Shown one piece after another: positions 47,975 through 55,929 of a DNA stretch of 58,862 nt. Origin of the DNA: a virus. Within the stretch, counting starts at the first letter, position 1; every line of letters starts with the position of its first letter. The notes below the pieces were generated by a model. That model searched no databases. It was not told the DNA's origin and was given only the letters and a program-made list of their open reading frames with translations. Where the stretch lies: positions 1-58,862 of IMG/VR virus record IMGVR_UViG_3300046538_000184. One strand, 5' to 3'. The position numbers and the translations under genes were made by a program.

Positions 47975-49681
47975 ATGCCCATCACTTATGGAAGCGTGTG
48001 CTCAGGCATTGAGGCCGCAACACTTGCGTGGAAGCCTCTCGGGATGCACGCCATCTGGTTCGCAGAGATTGAAGCGTTCCCCAGCGCGGTACTCGCCCAC
48101 CACTATCCCAAGACGCCGAACCTCGGCGACATGACCAAGCTCTGTGCCCAGGTGCTGGCCGGCAAGATCGCCGCACCGGACATCCTCGTCGGCGGAACAC
48201 CGTGCCAGGCATTCAGCGTGGCCGGCATGCGCGAAGGCCTAACGGACCCGCGCGGCGCCCTCACCATCAAATACGTGGAGCTCGCAGATGCAGTTGACTA
48301 TGTTCGAGCAGGCCAGCGAAAGCCGCCCTGCGTCATCGTCTGGGAAAACGTCCCCGGTGTCCTCAGCGACAAAGGCAACGCCTTCGGATGCTTTCTTGGC
48401 GCGCTTGCTGGGGAAGACTGCGAACTGCAGCCTTCAGGGAAAAAATGGCCGGACGCTGGTTGTGTGTATGGACCCAAAAGAACAATCGCGTGGCGGATCC
48501 TGGACGCCCAATATTTCGGCCTGGCCCAACGACGCCGCCGTGTGTTCGTTGTCGCAAGTGCTCGAGACGGATTCGATCCCACCGAGGTACTTTTTGAGCG
48601 AGAAGGCGTGCGCCGGGATACTGCGCCGCGCCGAGGCGAGGGGCAAGACGTTACCGGATCAGCTCCTTTCGGCCCTGCGCTCCAGTGCGGATGTGGACAC
48701 ACCTTCGAAGAGTCACTAGGGCAGTACGGGTGCCCGAACTGCGAAGGCGACGAAGGCCCGGCGGTTGGTGTGTTCTGCGGTGTGCCAGCCTTCGGCGGTC
48801 ACAGCCTTGGCGGATCGGTTGAACGGTCGGCAACGCTCACCGCGAAGGACACCCGGCTCGACATGGAAAGCGAGACGTTCTTCGTGGCGCCAACACTCGC
48901 CGGCGGCGCACGTAAGTCTGGCGGTTACAGCTACGACGATGTGCCATGCGTTGCCGCAACTCTTGACGCAAGTTACGGACGGCTTCAAGGCTGTTCCGGC
49001 CAAGACGCCAACCATGGTCACAGTCATCTTGTTGTCCACGGCACGCAAGATCCATGCGTGCTGAATGATCAGGCTCACACTCTCGGCCGGAACAGTGGCC
49101 AGGAGAACGTGCTTTATTGCCGTGAAGTAGCCCAGACCATCACCAGCAACTACGGGAAGCAGCTGGACAACACGAACTCAGCCCTTGGCCCTAACATCGT
49201 TGCTGATATATCGGGAACTCTCGGAGCCAGGCACGGAAATGTGAAGGCTGAGCATGCGTGGACCGGACAATTGGTCGCTGAACTATCACCTACCCTTCGC
49301 TCCGGAAATATGCGCAACAACAGCAATCCGGTTACTGAAACCAGCATGCGAGTTGCGGCTTTCGCGGAGAACTCTCGATCGGAGCTGCGGTACGAGAGCG
49401 GCGACGGCAGCATCACCGGCGCACTCGGATGCGGTGGTGGCAAGGCCGGCCAAGGAATGCCGTCGGCCCAAGTTGGCACCTCGGTCCGACGCCTCACCCC
49501 GCGAGAATGCGAACGACTCCAGGGCATGCTCGACGACTACACGCTGATCCCATGGCGCGGCAAGCCTGCCAGCGAATGCCCGGACGGACCCCGCTACAAA
49601 GCGATCGGCAACAGCAAGGCCGTGCCGTGCGTGCGCTGGATCGGCCGACGCATCCTACGTCAACTCAATCCGGATGAATAA
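47975..49681 (+). CDS. C5-cytosine DNA methyltransferase
   Basis: A 568-aa enzyme. Motif I is GSVCSGIEAATLAW, motif IV GGTPCQAFS (Cys77), motif VI ENVPGV (124-129), VIII QRRRRVFVV, then RRLTPRECERLQG and YKAIGNSKAVP at the C-terminus. A ~270-aa insert (about 225-495) replaces the usual recognition domain: a zinc ribbon (CGCGH ... CPNCE) and repeated PTL/ATL-G motifs. No restriction enzyme is adjacent, so it is a solitary, probably protective methylase. It hosts an overlapping frame (48288-48719). Confidence 0.94.
   Translation: MPITYGSVCSGIEAATLAWKPLGMHAIWFAEIEAFPSAVLAHHYPKTPNLGDMTKLCAQVLAGKIAAPDILVGGTPCQAFSVAGMREGLTDPRGALTIKYVELADAVDYVRAGQRKPPCVIVWENVPGVLSDKGNAFGCFLGALAGEDCELQPSGKKWPDAGCVYGPKRTIAWRILDAQYFGLAQRRRRVFVVASARDGFDPTEVLFEREGVRRDTAPRRGEGQDVTGSAPFGPALQCGCGHTFEESLGQYGCPNCEGDEGPAVGVFCGVPAFGGHSLGGSVERSATLTAKDTRLDMESETFFVAPTLAGGARKSGGYSYDDVPCVAATLDASYGRLQGCSGQDANHGHSHLVVHGTQDPCVLNDQAHTLGRNSGQENVLYCREVAQTITSNYGKQLDNTNSALGPNIVADISGTLGARHGNVKAEHAWTGQLVAELSPTLRSGNMRNNSNPVTETSMRVAAFAENSRSELRYESGDGSITGALGCGGGKAGQGMPSAQVGTSVRRLTPRECERLQGMLDDYTLIPWRGKPASECPDGPRYKAIGNSKAVPCVRWIGRRILRQLNPDE
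48288..48719 (+). CDS. Overlapping reading frame inside the methyltransferase (143 aa)
   Basis: This frame (MQLTMFEQASESRPASSSGK ... ) lies wholly within the methyltransferase in another frame. It reads like a known phage protein type with VLETDSIPPRYFLSEKACAG and ILRRAEARGKTLPDQLL, similar to stand-alone genes found beside phage methylases. If translated, the region codes two conserved proteins at once. No clear Shine-Dalgarno was identified. Confidence 0.5.
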   Translation: MQLTMFEQASESRPASSSGKTSPVSSATKATPSDAFLARLLGKTANCSLQGKNGRTLVVCMDPKEQSRGGSWTPNISAWPNDAAVCSLSQVLETDSIPPRYFLSEKACAGILRRAEARGKTLPDQLLSALRSSADVDTPSKSH

Positions 49682-49943
49682 TAAGCTCTCGATCGTCAGA
49701 GGTAAGAGTCGGCTCCAGATCCTGAGGCCGGTTAGGGTCAAGTGGTTCTCGCCGCTTACATTCCCGCTTTGCTTCGAGCACAACTCGGGCTCGGCCTATG
49801 TCGAACTCTTTACCTTCGGCCAGCGTTTCGAGCGTTGAAGATATGCAGAAATACCCACCACACGGCGGGCAATCGAACCGCAATCCTCCTGCAAAGGTTG
49901 GATGCTCAATTGCTTCAGCGTTACCGCAAATTGGACAACCCAT
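49665..49943 (-). CDS. Zinc-ribbon hypothetical (92 aa)
   Basis: CPICGN near the N-terminus and CPPCGGYFC later form a four-cysteine zinc ribbon. A GGAGTAACG precedes the ATG. It is reversed relative to the methylase and overlaps its end. Function is unknown. Confidence 0.65.
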   Translation of the reverse strand: MGCPICGNAEAIEHPTFAGGLRFDCPPCGGYFCISSTLETLAEGKEFDIGRARVVLEAKRECKRREPLDPNRPQDLEPTLTSDDRELIIHPD

Positions 49944-50150
49944 AGCGTTACTCCTTGTTGTGGTCGCTGAACTGTAGCTGATCCCTCACCCCCCTACACC
50001 GCCCGAGCATGCCCCGACATAGGACGCCCCATGCCCATAGAAAAACCTACCGAGCCACCGTGAATGTGACGTTAGACGGTGCCTACGTTGATGAACCGGA
50101 GCTCGGCTGACTTGCTCCAACGACGCAGTAAACTTGATGTTGGCAACAAA
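49944..50150. other. Intergenic stretch without a firm gene
   Basis: A plus-strand frame at 50009-50110 could encode 33 residues (MPRHRTPHAHRKTYR...), but there is no Shine-Dalgarno. Nothing else is seen. Confidence 0.4.
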
Positions 50151-51209
50151 TCAAGAAAACTTCATTAAGTACTCTATGAAATCAGGATCATCCACTAGGC
50201 TCATCGTCCTGACATACTTTTCAATCTCCCTCCTATCTTGAGTCTTTCCTGCAACGACCTGAAACAGATAGAAAATACAAATACCCGCAGCAAGATTAAA
50301 GGATACACCATTGCTGTTACTCGCAATATCTTTCGCTCGCAACAATATGTCTGAGCGATGGCTACGCAGCATCATTTCAAGCTGATCTAAAGTGCCAACG
50401 CCGAACAGCTTAAACACTTCAAACTCTTCAGGCAAAAAATACGGCTCACTTATCGAAGCGCTGAGAATCTGCGCAATCTCTCTATCTAAGGCTACAACGA
50501 CATGATTTGAAACGGCAAATGTATCTAATGATGTTTTATCGATAGCAATTTTTTCAAGCTCAACACCAACTGCATTTCTCACACTTTCAGCATATTTATC
50601 GACTTTCTTCCGAATGTCCATGAACTCTTCATCAGCAAGTTCCAAAAGACCAGAAAGTCGAGAAAATTTTCGCTTCACGTCATTTGGAACCTCCTCGTTC
50701 GCTTTGTAACCGATGTCGTGTTCGATCTCCGCCCAAGCGTGTTGAAGAATTGAGCGAATCTGAATCTCGACCTTCACACTCATAAACTTCGAGTATTCAG
50801 AAAGTAGTAAACGCTCAGCACTCAACTCGACTACATAGTGTAACGATGTGTAGCCGAATCTGTCTGGTTCCTGTGCAACTCTTTTATCAATGGAATTAGC
50901 AAAGTCAACGTTAAACTCATGCTCGACAATTTTTGCGATTCGATCGACATCATTGGCGAAGTGAGTAATGACTCGAACGCCGGCCAAGTCTGTGACTGAC
51001 TTTAGATCAGCGTACTCGGAGCCTTTATCAATTTTTTTCTGCGCTTTCACTTCAAGGCTGTCGAGTGTCTTGCATCGAGATGATACTGAATGCACGGTCA
51101 CACTTTGGACTTCTAGAAAACCTTTAACTAACTCTTTGACCTTCTCGGAAAAAGATTCGTATGTACCACGAACTTTTTCAAACTCCGCCCTGAGTTCCTT
51201 TCCTTGCAT
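50151..51209 (-). CDS. RelA/SpoT-domain nucleotide pyrophosphokinase (toxSAS-like)
   Basis: A 352-aa protein. The N-terminal ~170 residues form a RelA/SpoT synthetase domain: Arg45 and Lys47 in SSRCKTLDS, DLAGVRV at 74-80, FGYTSLH (118-124), VEIQIRS (147-153) and HAWAEIEHDIGYK (157-169). There is no hydrolase, TGS or ACT domain, so it is a small alarmone synthetase type. The C-terminal half is helical. AT-rich, reversed and prophage-borne, it may be a phage-sensing toxic synthetase like CapRel; that role is inference. Confidence 0.85.
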   Translation of the reverse strand: MQGKELRAEFEKVRGTYESFSEKVKELVKGFLEVQSVTVHSVSSRCKTLDSLEVKAQKKIDKGSEYADLKSVTDLAGVRVITHFANDVDRIAKIVEHEFNVDFANSIDKRVAQEPDRFGYTSLHYVVELSAERLLLSEYSKFMSVKVEIQIRSILQHAWAEIEHDIGYKANEEVPNDVKRKFSRLSGLLELADEEFMDIRKKVDKYAESVRNAVGVELEKIAIDKTSLDTFAVSNHVVVALDREIAQILSASISEPYFLPEEFEVFKLFGVGTLDQLEMMLRSHRSDILLRAKDIASNSNGVSFNLAAGICIFYLFQVVAGKTQDRREIEKYVRTMSLVDDPDFIEYLMKFS

Positions 51210-51393
51210 TGCAAGCTCCCCCTCATTAATTCATCCAGGTGTAGAGTATTATTTTCGATCCCCCATTGAGGAGAATCACTTCAGTCATCCAAAGGCTAAA
51301 TGTGGTGTGACACTCACCGATGTACGATGCCTGCATATTAACCTCCTTCAACCTTCAAAGTCAGCCGCTATAGCGGCGAGGACGAGCTCGACC

Positions 51394-51717
51394 ATGGAAA
51401 AGATAAATCTGATTCAGCCAGCACCAGTTGTGCGCGACGACGTGGGTTCTTTCCAGCACCCAGACATGCCCAACTTTGATGAAGGTGACGGCGACAAATG
51501 CAAGGCATGGGTTGCGGAGCAGGGTCTCACCGTAACGCAGGTGCGCCTGGAGTACGCCGACGTGGCCGTTGCTGACCGTTACTTTGAATCAGGCGACCCG
51601 GAATACACCTACTGGGAGCCTGACCGTCCTGACGGCGAAGGCTGGTTCTGCCTGGCGATTCACGATACTGATGACGGCCCGGTCTGCTGGTGGGCACGCC
51701 GCGAGGTGACGCCATGA
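51394..51717 (+). CDS. Early-operon hypothetical (107 aa)
   Basis: An ATG after GGCGAGGACGAG, next to a GCCGCTATAGCGGC palindrome (51363-51376). An acidic, Trp/Asp-rich protein (YTYWEPDRPDGEGWF). Its ATGA end couples to an 18-codon gene. Unrecognised. Confidence 0.7.
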   Translation: MEKINLIQPAPVVRDDVGSFQHPDMPNFDEGDGDKCKAWVAEQGLTVTQVRLEYADVAVADRYFESGDPEYTYWEPDRPDGEGWFCLAIHDTDDGPVCWWARREVTP

Positions 51718-51770
51718 TCTTCGCCCCGCTCTACATGACCTACCTCATCTACAAGTGGCCGTGGCGATGA
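51714..51770 (+). CDS. 18-aa hydrophobic peptide in an ATGA chain
   Basis: MIFAPLYMTYLIYKWPWR is encoded between two ATGA stop-start overlaps (51714-51717 and 51767-51770). It is small and aromatic, with possible membrane affinity. The overlaps argue for translation; function is unknown. Confidence 0.45.
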   Translation: MIFAPLYMTYLIYKWPWR

Positions 51771-52093
51771 GAACAGTTACTCGCATCGTTGCCGACCCAT
51801 CAGCCAAATGGGGCTTCCGCAAAGAGCCATCCACTTATGAGGAGGCCGAAAAAATCACCGGCTTTCGTCTGGATCGGCGTTCCAACTTCCTGATCAATCG
51901 AGAAAACAAGGTCGAGCAGGAGGCGCAGTGCACTATGGAATGCTCAGGCTGTAGCTGCGACTGCTCAAGCTGCAGCTATGGGTACAACGCCCTTCCGGCC
52001 GCCGGATGCCAAGAGTGCGGCTACACAGGCAAGCGGCGGATGTTCTTCGGATTTCCGCCATCGCCGCCAAAGGCATCGAGCGCTACGCGATGA
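51767..52093 (+). CDS. Cysteine-rich zinc-binding hypothetical (108 aa)
   Basis: A cluster CSGCSCDCSSCSYGYNAL followed by CQECGYTGKRR suggests one or two zinc sites. Overlaps of 4 nt lie on both sides. Unrecognised family, early-operon accessory. Confidence 0.7.
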   Translation: MRTVTRIVADPSAKWGFRKEPSTYEEAEKITGFRLDRRSNFLINRENKVEQEAQCTMECSGCSCDCSSCSYGYNALPAAGCQECGYTGKRRMFFGFPPSPPKASSATR

Positions 52094-52407
52094 GCCGCCT
52101 GGTCAGCGTCCGCACCAAGGAACTGGCCGGCCCGGCGCTGGACTGGGCAATCAACGCGATCGAGGGTGATCAGCAGCCCGGTACCGGGCAACTACAACTC
52201 TTCGCCCTGCACGACGCCGAGCAACTGATCACGAAGTACGGCGTCTGGGTCGACGTTGGCCACCGGCACCCTTGGCTGGCCGACATGACGAACGACCCGT
52301 TCAATCGGGTGACGGGCGAAACCAGAACCATCGCCGTGTTCCGCGCCGTGGTCTTCGCCAAGCGCGGAGCCGCGGTGAGCGTCCCCGCCGAACTGATCCC
52401 GCAATAA
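52090..52407 (+). CDS. NinX-like protein (DUF2591 type)
   Basis: A 105-aa protein (MSRLVSVRTKELAGPALDWA) whose opening and tail (FRAVVFAKRGAAVSVPAEL) match the NinX/DUF2591 pattern in phages. The start overlaps the previous stop. The role is not established. Confidence 0.75.
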   Translation: MSRLVSVRTKELAGPALDWAINAIEGDQQPGTGQLQLFALHDAEQLITKYGVWVDVGHRHPWLADMTNDPFNRVTGETRTIAVFRAVVFAKRGAAVSVPAELIPQ

Positions 52408-52458
52408 CCCCTCCCCCAACTCAACAGCCTGCCGGTGTACGGCGGGCGAGGAATCCTC

Positions 52459-52707
52459 ATGCCCGAATTAACGTACGACCAGAAGCTGGTGGATTACGCG
52501 ACGGCGCCGAAAGCATCGGCCGGCACCATCTGCCAGATCGAGAACGGCGACTTCGTGAAGCACTGGTGCGGCAAGCTGCGCGGCAAATTCATCCAGGTCG
52601 GTCCCACCTGGAAGGCAGCCACCAAGCAGCAAGCAATCGAAAAGGCTCGGGAGTTTCGCGAGCAGTGTCGGACAGAAGCAAAAGCAAAATGCTTGCTGCC
52701 CGCATAA
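52459..52707 (+). CDS. Hypothetical protein (82 aa)
   Basis: An ATG preceded by a GGCGAGGAATC stretch. It contains GKFIQVGPTWKAATKQQAIEKA. Unrecognised; typical of small genes upstream of integrase. Confidence 0.65.
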   Translation: MPELTYDQKLVDYATAPKASAGTICQIENGDFVKHWCGKLRGKFIQVGPTWKAATKQQAIEKAREFREQCRTEAKAKCLLPA

Positions 52708-52751
52708 ACCATCACCACCTTCTGCCACCACGCACGGCATGGAGCATCACA

Positions 52752-52994
52752 ATGGAAACTGAAATTCTCTCCGACGAGGAGCTGGCCGAACTCACTGGCT
52801 ACAAGGCGAGGGCCTACCAGCGGCGCTGGCTGATTGATCGCCAGTGGGTGTTCGTCGAAAGCCGCGGCAAGCGCCCGCTGGTGGGCCGCATGTATGCCCG
52901 CATGAAGCTGGGCATGATCAGCCCTACGATTGCCGATCCGAACCCGCCGCCGGTTGCACCGGCATGGACGCCAGACTATTCGCGAGTGAACTGA
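52752..52994 (+). CDS. DUF4224 protein, excisionase candidate
   Basis: An 80-aa protein opening METEILSDEELAELTGYKAR and containing QRRWLIDRQWVFVESRGKRP, the DUF4224 pattern. It ends one base before the integrase ATG. Small basic proteins in this slot often act as excisionases; the assignment is by position. Confidence 0.8.
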   Translation: METEILSDEELAELTGYKARAYQRRWLIDRQWVFVESRGKRPLVGRMYARMKLGMISPTIADPNPPPVAPAWTPDYSRVN

Positions 52995-52995
52995 T

Positions 52996-54045
52996 ATGCG
53001 CCCCCGCAAGACCGAGCACCAGCACCTTCCCCCTCGGATGTACAAGCGCTCACGGAAGCGCAAAAACGGTAGTACCTGGACCGCCTATTACTACCGCGAC
53101 CTGCTCGGCAACGATATTCCTCTGGGCAAGGTTCTCGATAAAGCTCGGTTGAAGTGGGCCGAACTCGAAGCCAAAGAAAAACCGCTCGACCTGCGCACCA
53201 TGAAGGGAATTTTCGACCGGTACATTCGTGATGTGGTGCCAAAGAAAGCACCCCGCACGCAGAAGGACAACTTGGCGGAAATCAAGCAGCTTCGGCCGAT
53301 GTTCGACAGCGCTCCGATCGACTCGATCACGCCAGCAACGATTGCTGGCTACCGAGACGCACGATCGGCGAAGGTCCGGGCGAACCGTGAGATCGCTACC
53401 CTCTCCCACATTTTCAACATTGCCCGCGAATGGGGGCTGACGACGAAGGAAAATCCCTGCCAAGGCGTGCGCAAGAACAAGGAGACGCCGAGGGACTATT
53501 ACGCGAATGATGTGGTTTGGGAGGCGGTGTACAAGAAGGCAGCTCAGGAGCTGAAGGAAGCGATGGACCTAGCCTATCTGACCGGGCAAAGGCCGGCAGA
53601 TGTGCTGGTTATGCGGAAGGATGATGTTGAAGGCGGATATCTGACTGTTCAGCAGAACAAGACGCACAAGAAGCTGCGCATTCAGATGACGACCGCCGGA
53701 GAGGCTAACAGCCTGGGCATTTTGATCGCGGCAATCACAGAGCGAAACGCTGCTCACGTTTCGAGCTACCTGATCATCAACCGGAGCGGTAAACGGATGA
53801 CTGCGACGATGCTGAGGAAGCGATGGGACGCGGCGCGAGAGAAGGCAAAACTGGAAGCTCTTGAGCAGGGAGACGAGCTGCTGGCCGGTCGGATCGGAGA
53901 ATTCCAATTCCGAGACATTCGACCGAAAGCAGCTTCGGAGATCAGCGATGTCGGTGACGCCAGCCTGCTGCTAGGACACACAAAAGGCGACATTACCGAG
54001 CGGGTTTATCGCCGCGTTGGCGCCATCGCGAAACCCTCAAAATAG
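52996..54045 (+). CDS. Tyrosine integrase
   Basis: A 349-aa integrase. An N-terminal basic arm-binding region (MYKRSRKRKNGSTWTAYYYR) and core-binding region (about 65-165) precede the catalytic domain with Arg199 (TGQRP), Arg309 (FRDIRPKAA), His328 (LLGHTKGD) and nucleophile Tyr338. The usual His-x-x-Arg is Phe/Asp-Ile-Arg here. It sits 125 bp from the attR core and would act on tRNA-Ser. Confidence 0.95.
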   Translation: MRPRKTEHQHLPPRMYKRSRKRKNGSTWTAYYYRDLLGNDIPLGKVLDKARLKWAELEAKEKPLDLRTMKGIFDRYIRDVVPKKAPRTQKDNLAEIKQLRPMFDSAPIDSITPATIAGYRDARSAKVRANREIATLSHIFNIAREWGLTTKENPCQGVRKNKETPRDYYANDVVWEAVYKKAAQELKEAMDLAYLTGQRPADVLVMRKDDVEGGYLTVQQNKTHKKLRIQMTTAGEANSLGILIAAITERNAAHVSSYLIINRSGKRMTATMLRKRWDAAREKAKLEALEQGDELLAGRIGEFQFRDIRPKAASEISDVGDASLLLGHTKGDITERVYRRVGAIAKPSK

Positions 54046-54056
54046 TCGAAAAAAGA

Positions 54057-54070
54057 GTTCCATAACTCGA
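54057..54070 (+). other. Candidate integrase arm-type site, right arm
   Basis: GTTCCATAACTCGA matches 190-203 at the left end exactly. It lies between the integrase stop and the right att core. Confidence 0.55.
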
Positions 54071-54169
54071 AAGGCGCCCCTTGTAGAATGCGGTCTGTAG
54101 AGGTGCTGCAAAACAAAAGTATTGGAACGAAAAAACGTCTGAGGCCGCGTATTCAGAGGCTTTCCATAG

Positions 54170-54230
54170 CGGTCTTGAAAACCGTCGACTGTAACAGGTC
54201 CATGAGTTCGAATCCCATCGCCTCCGCCAT
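54170..54230 (+). repeat. attR core, right copy of 61-bp direct repeat
   Basis: This is the displaced 3' portion of the host tRNA-Ser gene, identical to 29-89. It lacks the 5' half, so it cannot form a tRNA. Host sequence begins just after it. Confidence 0.95.
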
Positions 54231-54242
54231 ATTTGGTACCGA

Positions 54243-54271
54243 CAAAGCCCTGATTATTCAGGGCTTTGTCG
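54243..54271 (+). terminator. Original host tRNA-Ser terminator
   Basis: CAAAGCCC/GGGCTTTG hairpin (54243-54250, 54261-54268), the partner of that at 101-125. Confidence 0.7.
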
Positions 54272-54301
54272 TTTCTGGCGTTCGGCAACTGAACCATCAC
54301 C

Positions 54302-54850
54302 TCACTTCGGCTTGGCCCGATAAGTCGGCCGGTACTCGGTGTAATACACGGTGTTGTCTGGAATATCCTTGTTCACGAAAGCCTGGGCGCCGATCGTCAC
54401 GTTGTTGCCGATATTGATTTCACCGACGATGCAGACGTTTGCGCCGATTTCGACGTTGTCACCGAGGCGCACGTGACCTTGGGTATAGTCCTTGGAACCG
54501 ATGGTGGTGTTCTGGCGAAGGCGAAGGTTTCGGCCGATGATGGCCCGATGGGTAATGACGATGCCGATGCGATGCGAGAAGCAGATACCCGGACCGATTT
54601 GTGCCGACAAACCAATGTCGATATTGTGCTCGCGGATCAGTTTTCGATTTATCCGCTTTGCCCACTTCTTATAGTTCCAGAACCCGCGAGGCTTGTTGTG
54701 CAGGTACTGGGCAATCCTGAACCAGAAAACGTAGTGGTACCGTTCTTTGGCCAGAACCCTGTTGATCAGGGTGCTCAGTTTTACGCTGCCGTCTTCCTTG
54801 GTAGCAATTTCCTCCTTCAGGTAAGCGCACAGCTCCTTGAAATCCCTCAT
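54302..54850 (-). CDS. Serine-acetyltransferase-like hexapeptide-repeat transferase
   Basis: A 182-aa host protein. The helical N-terminus precedes a left-handed beta-helix built of hexapeptide repeats (IGPGICFSHRIGIVI, VRLGDNVEIGANVCIVG, INIGNNVTIGAQAFV). His in FSHRIG is the likely catalytic residue. CysE-type enzymes make O-acetylserine; a sugar or polysaccharide O-acetyltransferase is an alternative. Confidence 0.82.
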   Translation of the reverse strand: MRDFKELCAYLKEEIATKEDGSVKLSTLINRVLAKERYHYVFWFRIAQYLHNKPRGFWNYKKWAKRINRKLIREHNIDIGLSAQIGPGICFSHRIGIVITHRAIIGRNLRLRQNTTIGSKDYTQGHVRLGDNVEIGANVCIVGEINIGNNVTIGAQAFVNKDIPDNTVYYTEYRPTYRAKPK

Positions 54851-55179
54851 TTATCTTTCCGAAATATTGGCCGATTGTGACGGCGTTAATCATGAGGCGG
54901 ATTATGTCAGGGCTGAAATGGTATCGATACAGATCGTTATGCTTGATCGCTATCTGGAGAAGTGGTGGGTTGGAAAGAGCATCGCCTTCAGTGCAAGCAA
55001 GTCAATTCAGGGAAGTGCACCGTTTAATCCATGAGCCGCGGCGGTAAACTCCTGGCTCAGACCGCCGGCCCATTCGTACCTCGTCAGATTGACTGCGTTC
55101 ATAATTCTCGACCGGGCAGGTTACTGACTAATTCAAACTTTCTCCGGCGAATACTTTTTGCCTTGCAGGACAGCAACGA
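54851..55179. other. Host intergenic stretch, no gene seen
   Basis: No convincing coding frame or hairpin. It presumably holds the promoters of the two divergent host genes. Confidence 0.5.
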
Positions 55180-55389
55180 ATGCCGAAAAAACCACCCGTC
55201 GCCCGAGAGGCCGCCACCGCTGCCGACATCGAGCGCGCCATCCAGGCCTTGAACAAAATGGCCGAACGTCTGTGGGGCGATGGTCGAGAAGCAGAAGCCA
55301 AAGCGCTGCTCGACGCGCTGGATGCCTTGAACCGGGCGCTCGACCGAATCCGCATCGGCGAGAGTCGCCGAGCGGTGACACTTCATTGA
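55180..55389 (+). CDS. Small host hypothetical (69 aa)
   Basis: An ATG after AGGA. A helical, Ala/Leu-rich protein (IERAIQALNKMAERLWG ... ALLDALDALNRALDRI) that could dimerise. Unrecognised. Confidence 0.65.
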   Translation: MPKKPPVAREAATAADIERAIQALNKMAERLWGDGREAEAKALLDALDALNRALDRIRIGESRRAVTLH

Positions 55390-55392
55390 GTC

Positions 55393-55806
55393 TCACGGCT
55401 TGAGAATCAACACGGGCTCGCCCTTCTTCACAACATAAGTCGCCAACTCCGAGCCCTTGTCCGAGCCAATGTTTTTGGCGATATGCGCAACCCCTTCCGG
55501 GATGAACAGCGAGTCACCCGCCTTCAGCGTCACCGGTGCCCTGCCCTCCAGTTGATATTCGAAAGTGCCGCTGATCACGTATGCCACCTCGACGCCCGGA
55601 TGCGCATGCCTTGGTGAGGCCACGCCGGACTCGAAATCGACCCGCGCCTGGATCACTTCGCGATCCGCAGCGCCGAGGTCCTGGCGAACCAGATCGGTGC
55701 GGCTAAGTCCTTGCTGCCAGCTCTTGGGTTGCGTGTCAGCGGCGTGTGCGATGCCAGTCAGGGAAGCGAGAATGGCGGTGGTTGCCAGAAAGAGTGGACG
55801 GCGCAT
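55393..55806 (-). CDS. Periplasmic cupin-domain protein
   Basis: A signal peptide (1-22, ending GIAHA-A) is followed by a single cupin barrel: PRHAHPGVEVAYVISG carries the first metal-binding motif and PEGVAHIAKN the second. Small secreted cupins bind a metal; substrate unknown. Confidence 0.85.
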   Translation of the reverse strand: MRRPLFLATTAILASLTGIAHAADTQPKSWQQGLSRTDLVRQDLGAADREVIQARVDFESGVASPRHAHPGVEVAYVISGTFEYQLEGRAPVTLKAGDSLFIPEGVAHIAKNIGSDKGSELATYVVKKGEPVLILKP

Positions 55807-55929
55807 GATGTAGCCCTCTTGTGCGTAGTGGTGGTGTGACCTCTACTGTGTGTGGGGCATGTAGCGTGGATGTGTCGTGAACCCGTTGTTTGTTATTGGC
55901 ATGTGTATCCGGTGGGGATTGATACACGC

